From NCBI GenBank assembly GCA_019117125.1, contig DXAL01000046.1:1-55580 (forward strand): a DNA stretch of 55,580 nucleotides. The letters run 5' to 3'. Below the pieces are notes generated by a model. That model made no database searches and was not told the DNA's origin. It worked only from the letters and a program-made list of their open reading frames with translations. This DNA is from Candidatus Mediterraneibacter merdipullorum (GTDB lineage Bacteria > Bacillota > Clostridia > Lachnospirales > Lachnospiraceae). Below are positions 25,484 through 33,435 of this stretch, in pieces. Both the position numbers and the translations under genes were made by a program. The first letter of the stretch is position 1. Each line of letters begins with the position of its first letter.

Positions 25484-25527
25484 AAAACAGGAAAACTGCC
25501 GGGCAGCTTTTGTAAATTGGAGGAAGT

Positions 25528-26217
25528 ATGCAGGATTTGGATTTCCGCAGGAAAAAAAAGAGGCGGGGCGGAAGCGGAAAGACCGGGAGGAGAAGAGCAA
25601 AGAGCCGGACCCGCAGGGAGCTTCATTTGAAAGATGTGAAAGCGCCCCTTTCTTCTGCCCGTGAAAAGATATACCGGAACAGGAGCGGGCTTGCGGGATG
25701 GTTCAGGGAACTCGCAGTGTGGGGCGCAGAGCTGCTCATCGTCTGCATGCTGGCAGTCTTTCTCGTCGCCGCATTCGGGCAGCGGGTGAGCATGGCCGGA
25801 GATTCCATGTCCCCGGCGCTGGAGAACGGCGATGTGGTGATGATAAACCGGCTCATCTATCAGTTCAAAGGTCCGGGCAGAGGGGACGTGGTGGCGTTCC
25901 GCAAGGAGGATAAGGGACATTACTCCCTGAAGCGCGTTGTGGGGCTGCCGGGAGAGTCGGTCCGGATTGAGGACGGGAAGCTCCTGATAAACGGGGAAGA
26001 ACTGACAGAGGACATCTATGTGTCGGACCTTTCCTATGCAGGGATTGCCGAAGAAACGGTGACTGTAGGGGAAGACGAGTATTTTGTGATAGGGGACAAT
26101 GCTTCTGCCAGCGACGACAGCAGGCTTTCAAACATCGGCGCGGTCGGCAGGGATGAGATATACGGACAGGCATGGTTCATCGTCAGTCCGAAGGAAGACC
26201 GGGGGCTGGTCAGATAA
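25528..26217 (+). CDS. lepB: Signal peptidase I with long basic N-terminal extension
   Basis: A type I signal peptidase that cleaves signal peptides outside the membrane. The 229-residue protein has Ser93 in GDSMSPAL and Lys135 in YSLKRVVGLPGE, plus the GDN box VIGDNASASDDSR. One membrane helix spans about residues 65-84. Residues 1-60 form an unusual, highly basic cytoplasmic tail (KKKRRGG, GRRRAKSRTRRE). This is the first of two lepB genes flanking rbgA; the tail distinguishes it from the second and suggests a different partner or location. Confidence 0.95.
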   Translation: MQDLDFRRKKKRRGGSGKTGRRRAKSRTRRELHLKDVKAPLSSAREKIYRNRSGLAGWFRELAVWGAELLIVCMLAVFLVAAFGQRVSMAGDSMSPALENGDVVMINRLIYQFKGPGRGDVVAFRKEDKGHYSLKRVVGLPGESVRIEDGKLLINGEELTEDIYVSDLSYAGIAEETVTVGEDEYFVIGDNASASDDSRLSNIGAVGRDEIYGQAWFIVSPKEDRGLVR

Positions 26218-26261
26218 ACTTCTGCCCGGAGAGCGCGCAGGTCCCCCAAAGGAGGAACAAT

Positions 26262-27191
26262 ATGCATTTTCAGTGGTATCCGGGGCACATGACAAAAGCC
26301 CGGAGGATGATGCAGGAAAATATCAGGCTCATCGACCTTATCATCGAGCTTGTGGATGCCCGTATCCCGGCATCCAGCAGAAATCCGGACATCGATGAAC
26401 TCGGGAAGGGGAAAGCGCGGCTGGTGCTGCTCAATAAGGCGGACCTGGCGGACGATTGCTCCAACGATGTCTGGGTGGAATATTTCCGTGACAGGGGATA
26501 CACTGCCGTGAAGGTAAATTCCAGGAAAGGCGGCGGCATCAAATCCATCCAGTCCGCTATCCAGGAAGCGTGCCGGGAGAAGACGGAGCGGGACCGGAAG
26601 AGGGGGATACTCAACCGTCCGGTGCGCGCCATGGTGGTCGGCATCCCGAATGTGGGTAAATCCACATTTATCAATGCGCTTGCAGGCAAGGCGTGCGCAA
26701 AGACAGGGAACCGTCCGGGCGTTACGAAGGGCAAGCAGTGGATACGCCTGAATAAAAATGTGGAACTTCTCGACACGCCGGGCATCCTCTGGCCGAAGTT
26801 TGAGGACCAGGAAGTGGGATTAAAACTTGCCTTTATCGGTTCGATAAAGGATGAGATACTGCAGACGGAAGAGCTTGCGGCAGAATTGATAAAATATCTG
26901 GACCTGTGCTGTCCGGGCGCGGTCGCCCGGAAGTATGCCATCCCGGATGCCGGCGACCCGTACGGATGCCTCCGGGAGATTGCGAAGAGCCGTCACTGCC
27001 TGGTGCGGGGCAGCGAACTGGATACGGAGAAAGCAGCGTCCATACTGCTGGATGATTTCCGGGACGGAAGACTCGGGCGCATCACGCTGGAGATGCCGGA
27101 CGGACCCGGGGAAAACATGCCGGGGGCACCTGCAGGAAAAACGCCGGATGCATCTTCAGACGGACCGGCACAGGAAGGACAGAGAAAATGA
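26262..27191 (+). CDS. rbgA: Ribosome biogenesis GTPase RbgA (YlqF)
   Basis: A circularly permuted GTPase for late 50S assembly. The 309-residue protein starts MHFQWYPGHMTKARRMM and shows the G motifs in permuted order: NKAD (about 58), GIPNVGKST (about 127), DTPG (about 171). The ATG at 26262 follows AAAGGAGGAAC. The final 35 residues are a Pro/Gly/Asp-rich tail not found in the core family. The stop overlaps the second lepB by 4 bp. Confidence 0.97.
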   Translation: MHFQWYPGHMTKARRMMQENIRLIDLIIELVDARIPASSRNPDIDELGKGKARLVLLNKADLADDCSNDVWVEYFRDRGYTAVKVNSRKGGGIKSIQSAIQEACREKTERDRKRGILNRPVRAMVVGIPNVGKSTFINALAGKACAKTGNRPGVTKGKQWIRLNKNVELLDTPGILWPKFEDQEVGLKLAFIGSIKDEILQTEELAAELIKYLDLCCPGAVARKYAIPDAGDPYGCLREIAKSRHCLVRGSELDTEKAASILLDDFRDGRLGRITLEMPDGPGENMPGAPAGKTPDASSDGPAQEGQRK

Positions 27192-27724
27192 AAGGCATTG
27201 TAAAAGAACTTCTGGGCTGGATTGCAGTCATCATCCTCGCTGTGTGCGCCGCCTGGCTTGTCGTCACATTTGTGGGGCAGAGGACGGAAGTGAGCGGAGA
27301 GTCCATGGCGACCACGCTCTCCAGCGGCGACCAGCTCATCGTAGATAAGATATCCTACCGGTTCCGCGAACCAAAACGCTACGACATCGTCGTATTCCCA
27401 TACCGGTATGAAAAGGGTACCTACTATATCAAGCGCATCATCGGGCTGCCGGGAGAGACCATCCAGATTATCGACGGGATGGTCTATATCGACGGACAGC
27501 CGCTGCATGAGCATTACGGAAATGAAGTCATCAATAATCCGGGGATGGCGGAAGAACCCCTCACGCTCGGAGAGGATGAGTACTTCGTCATGGGGGACAA
27601 CCGGAATAACAGCACGGACAGCCGGAATTCCAATGTGGGACCGATACACCGGGACGAACTCCTGGGACGTGCGTGGGTGCGGATATGGCCTCTTTCGGAT
27701 TTTGGAGTGATAAAGCATGAGTAA
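27188..27724 (+). CDS. lepB: Signal peptidase I (second copy, standard form)
   Basis: The 178-residue protein is a normal-length Gram-positive signal peptidase: one N-terminal helix (WIAVIILAVCAAWLVV), Ser39 in GESMATTL, Lys82 in YIKRIIGLPGE, and the MGDNRNNSTDSR box. It overlaps rbgA by 4 bp and rnhB by 8 bp, so the three genes are tightly coupled. It shares little sequence with the upstream copy outside the catalytic boxes, arguing against recent duplication. Confidence 0.96.
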   Translation: MKGIVKELLGWIAVIILAVCAAWLVVTFVGQRTEVSGESMATTLSSGDQLIVDKISYRFREPKRYDIVVFPYRYEKGTYYIKRIIGLPGETIQIIDGMVYIDGQPLHEHYGNEVINNPGMAEEPLTLGEDEYFVMGDNRNNSTDSRNSNVGPIHRDELLGRAWVRIWPLSDFGVIKHE

Positions 27725-28478
27725 GGCAATCGCGCAGATCAAAGAAGAATTCGGACAGGCGGATGAGAGGCAGAGGAAAGACCTGTACGAGAGATACGCG
27801 CAGGATACCCGCGCAGGCGTGCAGGCGCTCATCCAAAAGTACCGCAGGCAGGAGGAAGCCCTGAAAAAGGAGCGGGAGCGTCTGGCGCTCATGCGGACCT
27901 ATGAGGAACAGCACAGGGACTGCCGGTACATCTGCGGCATTGACGAGGCGGGCAGAGGACCCCTTGCCGGTCCGGTCGTGGCAGGCGCTGTCATCCTGCC
28001 GGCAGACTGCGAGATACTCTGGCTCAATGACTCGAAGAAGCTCTCGGCTGCAAAGCGGGAACTTCTGTACGATGAGATTATGGAGAAGGCGGAAGCAGTG
28101 GGCATAGGGATGGCATCCCCTGCCCGCATCGATGAGATAAACATCCTTCAGGCAACCTATGAGGCTATGCGGCAGGCAGTGGAGAAGCTGGGCGTAACGC
28201 CCGACCTTCTGCTCAACGACGCCGTGACCATCCCGGGGCTTGACATCCCCCAGGTCCCCATCATCAAAGGAGATGCAAAGAGCGTGTCCATCGCGGCGGC
28301 GAGCATCATCGCAAAGGTGACCAGGGACCGGCTGATGGTGCAGTATGAGGAAGTGCTGCCGGGATACGGGTTCGCACAGCACAAGGGATACGGCTCGCGG
28401 GAACACATCGAGGCGCTGAAAAAACTGGGCGCCACGCCTATCCACAGAAAGACATTTATCGGGAATTTTATCGAATGA
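27717..28478 (+). CDS. rnhB: Ribonuclease HII
   Basis: RNase HII nicks RNA-DNA hybrids and removes single ribonucleotides from DNA. The catalytic DEAGRGPLAGPVVAGAV motif begins at Asp76, preceded by a 70-residue, Lys/Glu/Arg-rich helical extension typical of clostridial forms. Other blocks are NDSKKLSAAKRE, IIKGDAKSVSIAAASIIAKV and YGFAQHKGYGSREH. Length is 253. It overlaps lepB upstream and yraN downstream (ATGA). Confidence 0.97.
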   Translation: MSKAIAQIKEEFGQADERQRKDLYERYAQDTRAGVQALIQKYRRQEEALKKERERLALMRTYEEQHRDCRYICGIDEAGRGPLAGPVVAGAVILPADCEILWLNDSKKLSAAKRELLYDEIMEKAEAVGIGMASPARIDEINILQATYEAMRQAVEKLGVTPDLLLNDAVTIPGLDIPQVPIIKGDAKSVSIAAASIIAKVTRDRLMVQYEEVLPGYGFAQHKGYGSREHIEALKKLGATPIHRKTFIGNFIE

Positions 28479-28864
28479 ACGAGCGGGAGAACCGAACAGG
28501 AAATACAGCCGGGCGCCGGATGAACCGGCGGAAGACGGGCGCGTATTATGAAAAGCAGGCGGGCGCCTGCCTGGAGAGAATGGGATATCAGATACTGGAC
28601 TATAATTACCGCTGCCGGTACGGAGAAATCGACATCATCGCAAAGGACGGGAGATATCTGGTGTTCTGTGAAGTAAAATACCGGTCGGACGGAAGGAAGG
28701 GAAGCCCGCTGGAAGCGGTGGACGCCGCCAAACAGGCGGTCATCTTCCGGTGCGCCATGCATTATCTGAAAGAGCACGGCATCGGAGACGTGCCCTGCAG
28801 GTTCGATGTGGTCGGGATAGAAGGAGAGAAGCTGACGCATATCCCAAATGCGTTCGGCGGGTGA
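28475..28864 (+). CDS. yraN: YraN/UPF0102 endonuclease-fold protein
   Basis: The 129-residue protein has the UPF0102 features TGAYYEKQAGACLERMGYQI, YRCRYGEIDIIAKDGRYLVF and EVKYRS, matching the D-ExK-type core of Holliday-junction-resolvase-like folds. Its biochemical role is not firmly known. It is regularly found beside rnhB. The first 24 residues are a basic extension. It overlaps rnhB by 4 bp. Confidence 0.94.
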   Translation: MNERENRTGNTAGRRMNRRKTGAYYEKQAGACLERMGYQILDYNYRCRYGEIDIIAKDGRYLVFCEVKYRSDGRKGSPLEAVDAAKQAVIFRCAMHYLKEHGIGDVPCRFDVVGIEGEKLTHIPNAFGG

Positions 28865-28869
28865 ACGAA

Positions 28870-29718
28870 ATGAGTCTTGGTCTGAACTACAAAAATGAGG
28901 AACCGGTTTTCCACGAGACAGAAGGGGAGACGCCGTGTCTCTCCTACCGGCTTTTCGATGAGACCGGTCTGGTCCGGCACGGATTTTCCACGAGGCTTGG
29001 CGGCGTGAGCAAAGGCTGCTATGCCTCCCTGAACTTGAGCTTTGACCGCGGGGACGAGCGGGAGGCGGTACAGGAGAATTTCCGCCGCATCGGCAGGACC
29101 CTGGGCGTGCGCTGCGAAGATATGGTGCTCTCAAAGCAGACCCACACCACAAATGTGAGAGTTGTGACAGAGGAAGACCGGGGAAAGGGCATCGTCCGGG
29201 AGCGGGATTACACCGATGTGGACGGACTGGTGACCAACGTGCCGGGACTCTGCCTTGTGACATCCTATGCGGACTGTGTTCCCCTGTTCTTTGTGGACCC
29301 GGTCCGGAAGGTCATCGGGCTGAGCCATTCCGGATGGCGCGGCACAGTCGGGAAGATTGGCAGAAAGACCGTGGAACTGATGGGGCGGCAGTACGGCTCC
29401 AGACCGGAGGACATCCTTGCGGCTGTGGGACCGTCCATCTGCATGGACTGCTATGAGGTGAGCGAGGATGTCGCAGAGCAGTTCCGGGAAAACTTTGACC
29501 GGCAATGGTGGCAGGAATTGTTTTATCAGAAGCCGGACGGAAAATACCAGCTCAATCTGTGGAAGGCGAACGAACGGATTTTCCTTGAGGCGGGAATCCG
29601 CAGGGAACACATCGCGGTGACGAATGTGTGCACCCGGTGCAACAGCCGCATTCTCTATTCCCACAGAGCCATGGGAGACCGGCGGGGGAATCTGTGCGCG
29701 TTCCTCGCACTGAAATAA
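28870..29718 (+). CDS. pgeF: Peptidoglycan editing factor PgeF (YlmD/laccase-domain)
   Basis: The 282-residue protein is a multicopper-polyphenol-oxidase-family (DUF152) protein. Family members are now linked to purine nucleoside cleavage and to correction of L-Ser misincorporation in peptidoglycan. Metal-site motifs are SKQTHTTNVRVV, TSYADCVPLFF and LSHSGWRGTVGK, then GPSICMDCYEV. The ATG at 28870 is preferred; a GTG at 28861 overlapping the yraN stop is possible. The C-terminus ends with CTRCNSRILYSHRAMGDRRG, typical of the family. Confidence 0.93.
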   Translation: MSLGLNYKNEEPVFHETEGETPCLSYRLFDETGLVRHGFSTRLGGVSKGCYASLNLSFDRGDEREAVQENFRRIGRTLGVRCEDMVLSKQTHTTNVRVVTEEDRGKGIVRERDYTDVDGLVTNVPGLCLVTSYADCVPLFFVDPVRKVIGLSHSGWRGTVGKIGRKTVELMGRQYGSRPEDILAAVGPSICMDCYEVSEDVAEQFRENFDRQWWQELFYQKPDGKYQLNLWKANERIFLEAGIRREHIAVTNVCTRCNSRILYSHRAMGDRRGNLCAFLALK

Positions 29719-29749
29719 AGAAGGAAAAGCAGGACAGGAGGTTCGGAAG

Positions 29750-30667
29750 ATGATTCAGGATGTGATACAGCCGGATGCAGCCGGCGACGCGGCGCAGGAC
29801 GTGAACCAGCTTTTTCAGCTCATCCAGGACAATATCCCGAATATCGCGGGCTTCGGGATGCGTGTGCTCCTGGCGCTCGTCTTTTTCTTTATCGGCGGGA
29901 AGGTCATCAAGTGGATACGGAAGATTGTCCGTCGCTCTTTTGAGCGGACCAGTGTGGATGCAGGCGTGATGCAGTTCGTGGATTCCATGCTCAAATTCGG
30001 GCTGTATGCGCTCCTTGTCTTTATGATTGCGTCCAACTTCGGCATCGAATCCTCCTCTATCGCAGCACTCATCGCATCTGCGGGCGTGGCGCTCGGTCTG
30101 GCGCTCCAGGGGAGCCTGTCGAACTTCGCCGGGGGAATCCTTATCCTGCTGCTGAAGCCCTTCGCAGTGGGCGACTATATCATCGTTCCCCAGGAAGAAA
30201 TCGAGGGAACGGTAAAGGAAATCCAGATATTCTACACCAGGATGGCGACAGTGGACAACCAGACCGTGGTCGTGCCCAACAGCATCCTGACGGAGAACAG
30301 CCTGACCAATGTGACCGCGAGACCGGAGCGGCAGCTGGACCTGAAGGTAGGCATCGACTACGGCGCGGACCTGAAGAAGGCAAAGAAGCTGATAGAGGAT
30401 ATGCTCTGCCAGGACCCCGGCATCATACAGGAGGAAGAGATGCGGGTGTTCGTAGACTCTCTGGGCGAGAGCGCCGTAGTCCTGGGACTGCGGGCGTGGG
30501 TGAAGACGGAGGAATACTGGGCTGTCCGCTGGCGTCTGATGGAGCAGATAAAGCTCACGTTTGATGAAGAAGGAATCGAGATACCGTATAATCATATCAC
30601 CGTGCATATGAAACCGGCGGAAAACTCCGAAAGCTCCGAACGTGGAAATTGCGAAAAAAACAGTTGA
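29750..30667 (+). CDS. mscS: Small-conductance mechanosensitive channel MscS
   Basis: The 305-residue protein has three membrane helices. The pore helix is rich in Ala/Gly (IAALIASAGVALGLALQGSL), followed by the MscS signature FAGGILILLLKPFAVGDYI. The beta domain shows VPNSILTENSLTN. It opens under membrane tension to protect against osmotic downshock. The ribosome binding site is GGACAGGAGG. It is the last gene before the tRNA promoter; no terminator is obvious between them. Confidence 0.95.
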   Translation: MIQDVIQPDAAGDAAQDVNQLFQLIQDNIPNIAGFGMRVLLALVFFFIGGKVIKWIRKIVRRSFERTSVDAGVMQFVDSMLKFGLYALLVFMIASNFGIESSSIAALIASAGVALGLALQGSLSNFAGGILILLLKPFAVGDYIIVPQEEIEGTVKEIQIFYTRMATVDNQTVVVPNSILTENSLTNVTARPERQLDLKVGIDYGADLKKAKKLIEDMLCQDPGIIQEEEMRVFVDSLGESAVVLGLRAWVKTEEYWAVRWRLMEQIKLTFDEEGIEIPYNHITVHMKPAENSESSERGNCEKNS

Positions 30668-30692
30668 AATTTATCCGAAAAAGAGATATAAT
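30664..30692 (+). promoter_or_regulatory. Promoter of tRNA-Thr
   Basis: TTGAAA (30664-30669), 17 bp, TATAAT (30687-30692). It overlaps the mscS stop and places the start about 25 nt before the tRNA. Confidence 0.85.
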
Positions 30693-30723
30693 AGCTAAGG
30701 CTCGTCAAAAGGACGGGCGATAA

Positions 30724-30796
30724 GCCGGAATAGCTCAGTCGGTAGAGCACTTCACTCGTAATGAAGGGGTCGTCAGTTCAAGTCTGATTTCCGGCT
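30724..30796 (+). tRNA. tRNA-Thr (anticodon CGT)
   Basis: A full cloverleaf is visible: acceptor GCCGGAA/TTCCGGC, D arm GCTC/GAGC, anticodon stem CTTCA/TGAAG with the loop CTCGTAA (anticodon CGT at 30757-30759), and T arm GTCAG-TTCAAGT-CTGAT. The discriminator is T, and CCA is not encoded. It has its own promoter and terminator. Confidence 0.96.
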
Positions 30797-30808
30797 TTTG
30801 TATATGGG

Positions 30809-30844
30809 ACGCAACTCCAGGATTTTCAGGGGAGTTGCGTTTTT
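30809..30844 (+). terminator. Intrinsic terminator after tRNA-Thr
   Basis: A 10-bp stem, ACGCAACTCC (30809-30818) with GGAGTTGCGT (30831-30840), is followed by TTTT. Confidence 0.93.
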
Positions 30845-30909
30845 CATTGCAGGTGACAAGTGGAGGTTTTGTATACTGTTTTCGTTGAAAAATTGGAGGT
30901 GATGATGTC

Positions 30910-31311
30910 ATGAAACCATCGGAAGAGACCATCCGTCTGTTCCAGAACGACAGGTTCGCGACAGAGAACGGAGCGGTCATCGAAGAGGTGGACGACCACT
31001 ATGCAAAGTGCAGCCTGAAGGTTGAGGACCGCCACAGGAATGCCATGGGCGCGGTGATGGGAGGCGTGTATTTCACACTTGCCGACTTTGCCCTCGCAGT
31101 GGCAGCCAACTGGCAGGAGCTCGGGACCGTGTCGCTCAATTCCGAGATTACCTATCTGACGCCGGCAAAGGGAGATATCCTGACGGCGGAAGCGGTGTGT
31201 GTGAAAAACGGAAAGACGACCGGATATTACCGCATCGATGTGAAGGATGAGTCCGGAAGCCTGGCGGCGGCTGTGACAGCTACGACTTACTGTGTGGCAA
31301 AAAGGAAATAA
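30910..31311 (+). CDS. PaaI-type hotdog thioesterase
   Basis: The 133-residue protein has the PaaI/YbgC-like hotdog pattern: CSLKVEDRHRNAMGAVMGGVYFTLADFA with the Asn and the GG-turn, and LNSEITYLTPAKGD in the dimer strand. It probably hydrolyses small acyl- or aryl-CoA esters. The ATG follows GGAGGTGATGATGTC. A possible promoter, TTGCAG (30847) and TATACT (30872), has 19-bp spacing. It is followed by the DUF362 gene after 15 bp. Confidence 0.9.
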   Translation: MKPSEETIRLFQNDRFATENGAVIEEVDDHYAKCSLKVEDRHRNAMGAVMGGVYFTLADFALAVAANWQELGTVSLNSEITYLTPAKGDILTAEAVCVKNGKTTGYYRIDVKDESGSLAAAVTATTYCVAKRK

Positions 31312-31326
31312 AGGAGGAAGAGACTG

Positions 31327-32451
31327 ATGGGAATATCAAAAGTATATTTTACAGACATGAGAGCTCTTCCGGGGACGAATCTCCCGGAAAAATTAAAGAA
31401 GCTCATCCGCAAAGCCGGAATCGGAGATATCGACTTTGAGAAAAAATACACTGCCATAAAGATGCATTTCGGCGAGCCGGGCAATCTTTCCTTCCTGCGC
31501 CCGAACTATGCGAAGGCTGTTGCCGATGTGGTGAAAGAACTGGGCGGACGCCCCTTCCTCACAGACTGCAACACCCTGTATACCGGGCGGAGAAAAGACG
31601 CCCTGGAGCATCTGGGTTCGGCTTATGAGAACGGGTTCAGTCTCCTTTCGACAGGCTGCCATGTCATCATCGGCGACGGGTTGAAGGGAACGGATGACGT
31701 CAGCGTCCCGGTGGAGGGCGGAGAGCTCGTCAAAGAGGCAAAGATTGGACGCGCCATCATGGATGCCGATGTGTTTATCAGCCTCAGCCATTTTAAAGGG
31801 CATGAGCTTACCGGGTTCGGCGGATGCTTTAAAAACATCGGTATGGGATGCGGGAGCCGCGCCGGAAAGATGGAGCAGCACAACAGCGGAAAACCGACCG
31901 TGGACCAGTCTGCATGCCGGGGATGCCGGGTCTGTGCGAAGAACTGTGCCCACGACGCGATTTCCTTCCCGGATAAGAAGGCGGTCATTGACCACGAAAA
32001 ATGCGTGGGATGCGGGCGGTGCCTGGGCTCCTGTAATTTCGATGCCATCTACAATGAGAATTCCTCTGCCGTGCGCGACCTGAACATGAAGATGGCAGAG
32101 TATACCAAAGCAGTGGTTGACGGACGTCCCGCATTTCACATCAACCTGGTAATCGATGTGTCCCCGTACTGCGACTGCCATCCGGAAAACGATGCGCCAA
32201 TCCTGCCGGATGTGGGGATGTTCGCCAGCTTTGACCCGGTGGCGCTGGACCAGGCGTGCGCCGATGCATGCAATGCACAGCAGCCCATGCGCGGAAGCCT
32301 GCTGGACGACCATATCCATGCGGAGGGATTCTGCGACCATCATGACCATTTCATCAACACGACGCCGGAGAGCGAGTGGGAGACCTGCTTAAGCCATGCG
32401 GAGAAGATTGGACTTGGGAGCAGGAAGTACGAACTGGTCGAGGTAAAATAG
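31327..32451 (+). CDS. DUF362 protein with two [4Fe-4S] ferredoxin motifs
   Basis: The 374-residue protein combines a DUF362 domain (KIHFGEPGN-type block KMHFGEPGNLSFLRP; ISLSHFKGHELTGFGG; NIGMGCGSRAGK) with a bacterial ferredoxin insert carrying CRGCRVCAKNCAHDAI and CVGCGRCLGSCNFDAI, two complete CxxCxxCxxxC motifs. It is soluble and likely transfers electrons, but no reaction is established for this family. Length is normal. It begins 15 bp after the PaaI-type gene and ends 21 bp before an SNF transporter remnant. Confidence 0.92.
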   Translation: MGISKVYFTDMRALPGTNLPEKLKKLIRKAGIGDIDFEKKYTAIKMHFGEPGNLSFLRPNYAKAVADVVKELGGRPFLTDCNTLYTGRRKDALEHLGSAYENGFSLLSTGCHVIIGDGLKGTDDVSVPVEGGELVKEAKIGRAIMDADVFISLSHFKGHELTGFGGCFKNIGMGCGSRAGKMEQHNSGKPTVDQSACRGCRVCAKNCAHDAISFPDKKAVIDHEKCVGCGRCLGSCNFDAIYNENSSAVRDLNMKMAEYTKAVVDGRPAFHINLVIDVSPYCDCHPENDAPILPDVGMFASFDPVALDQACADACNAQQPMRGSLLDDHIHAEGFCDHHDHFINTTPESEWETCLSHAEKIGLGSRKYELVEVK

Positions 32452-32472
32452 AAGAAAAGAGGAAAGCAACAG

Positions 32473-32685
32473 ATGAAACGAGAAAAATTCGGTTCCCGCA
32501 TCGGCTTCATCCTGATATCGGCAGGGTGTGCAATCGGGCTTGGAAACGTGTGGCGTTTCCCTTACATAACAGGGCAGTACGGCGGAGCTGCGTTCGTGCT
32601 CATCTACCTGTGCTGTCTGGTACTGCTCGGATTTCCCATCATGGTGATGGAATTTTCCGTGGGACGCGCTGCAGGCTGCGAGTGA
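32473..32685 (+). pseudogene. N-terminal remnant of an SNF-family sodium-dependent transporter
   Basis: The 70 residues match the start of neurotransmitter:sodium symporters: REKFGSRIGFILISAGCAIG, GLGNVWRFPYITGQYGGAAF and FPIMVMEFSVGRAAG, covering TM1 and TM2 with the Na+-site residues. Full-length members have about 440-500 residues. The frame ends at TGA 32683-32685, and the following sequence is unrelated, so the rest was deleted or replaced. The ribosome binding site is intact (AAAAGAGGAAAGC). It marks the left edge of the riboflavin/copper block. Confidence 0.85.
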
Positions 32686-32695
32686 GATGAAGCAC

Positions 32696-32715
32696 TTCCG
32701 AAATAGTTCCGAAAT
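32696..32715 (+). promoter_or_regulatory. Tandem 9-bp direct repeat with 11-bp period (candidate OmpR-type operator)
   Basis: TTCCGAAAT occurs at 32696-32704 and again at 32707-32715, one helical turn apart. OmpR/PhoB winged helices bind such 11-bp direct repeats. The site lies 12 bp upstream of the -35 of the ribU-like promoter, a usual activator position. The gene two ORFs downstream encodes an OmpR-type DNA-binding domain. Confidence 0.6.
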
Positions 32716-32718
32716 CGC

Positions 32719-32732
32719 TGCAATAGATTGCA
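32719..32732. promoter_or_regulatory. Perfect palindrome overlapping the -35 (candidate operator)
   Basis: TGCAAT-AG-ATTGCA at 32719-32732 is a perfect inverted repeat that overlaps the -35 hexamer of the downstream promoter. It could bind a dimeric repressor. Confidence 0.45.
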
Positions 32733-32756
32733 TTCATTCTGTGCAGAGAGTATTCT
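32728..32756 (+). promoter_or_regulatory. Promoter of ribU-like/riboflavin kinase-regulator operon
   Basis: TTGCAT (32728-32733), 17 bp, TATTCT (32751-32756). The start would be near 32763, leaving about 28 nt before the proposed ATG at 32791. There is no room for an FMN riboswitch, whose aptamer needs over 100 nt. Confidence 0.65.
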
Positions 32757-32790
32757 TAAACTGCACATCAGGATGGAAGCGGGGATGGAT

Positions 32791-33435
32791 ATGAGCAGCA
32801 AAACAAAAAGAATCACAACGGTCTCTGTGCTTTGTGCCATTACTTATGTAGTGATGGCAGCGGGCAGGGTTCCCGTCGTCTTATTTTTGAAGTACGACCC
32901 GTCAGATGTTATCGTCACGTTAGGCGGTCTGATATGGGGACCAATGACTGCATGTGTCGTGTCTGTCACAGTTGCCGTTGTGGAAATGATGACCGTAAGC
33001 GACACCGGGTTTACAGGCTGCATCATGAATATCGTGCAGACCCTCTCCTTCGCGTGTACAGCAGCGCTCATCTACAGGAAGAAGCATACACTGTCCGGCG
33101 CGGTCGCCGGGCTTGCGGCAGGCTGTATGACAAGCGTTATCGTGATGACATTGTGGAATTATCTTGTGACTCCGATTTATATGGGGTATCCAAGAGAAGC
33201 GGTCGCCGAACTGCTGCTTCCCGTGTTCCTGCCCTTTAATCTGTTAAAAGGCGGGCTGAATGCTTCGCTTACCTTTCTGCTCTATAAGCCCGTGGTCAGG
33301 GCGCTGAGAAAGAGCGGACATGTCCCCGCACCGGAAAAAGAAACACAGCAAAGACATGCAGGATTACGCATCTTCGCAGCATTGCTCCTTGTCACCTGCA
33401 TCCTGCTCATTTTATCATTGAATGAAATCATATGA
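32791..33435 (+). CDS. ribU: ECF transporter S component, riboflavin (RibU)-like
   Basis: The 214-residue protein has about six membrane helices and the S-component layout: an N-terminal basic cap (SSKTKRITTVSVLCAITYV), VPVVLFLKYDPSDVIVTLGG and GPMTACVVSVTVAVVEMM. The LKYDPSD segment in loop 1 matches riboflavin-type S components of Clostridia. It would deliver riboflavin with a shared EcfAAT module encoded elsewhere. The next gene encodes a riboflavin kinase domain and overlaps by 4 bp, which supports the flavin assignment. Starts at 32773 and 32785 are possible; 32791 has GGGG 8 bp upstream. Confidence 0.8.
   Translation: MSSKTKRITTVSVLCAITYVVMAAGRVPVVLFLKYDPSDVIVTLGGLIWGPMTACVVSVTVAVVEMMTVSDTGFTGCIMNIVQTLSFACTAALIYRKKHTLSGAVAGLAAGCMTSVIVMTLWNYLVTPIYMGYPREAVAELLLPVFLPFNLLKGGLNASLTFLLYKPVVRALRKSGHVPAPEKETQQRHAGLRIFAALLLVTCILLILSLNEII

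Noticed and set aside
32686-32790. FMN riboswitch upstream of the ribU-like gene
   Set aside because: The region is only about 100 bp, and promoter to start is about 30 nt. None of the conserved FMN-aptamer blocks is present.
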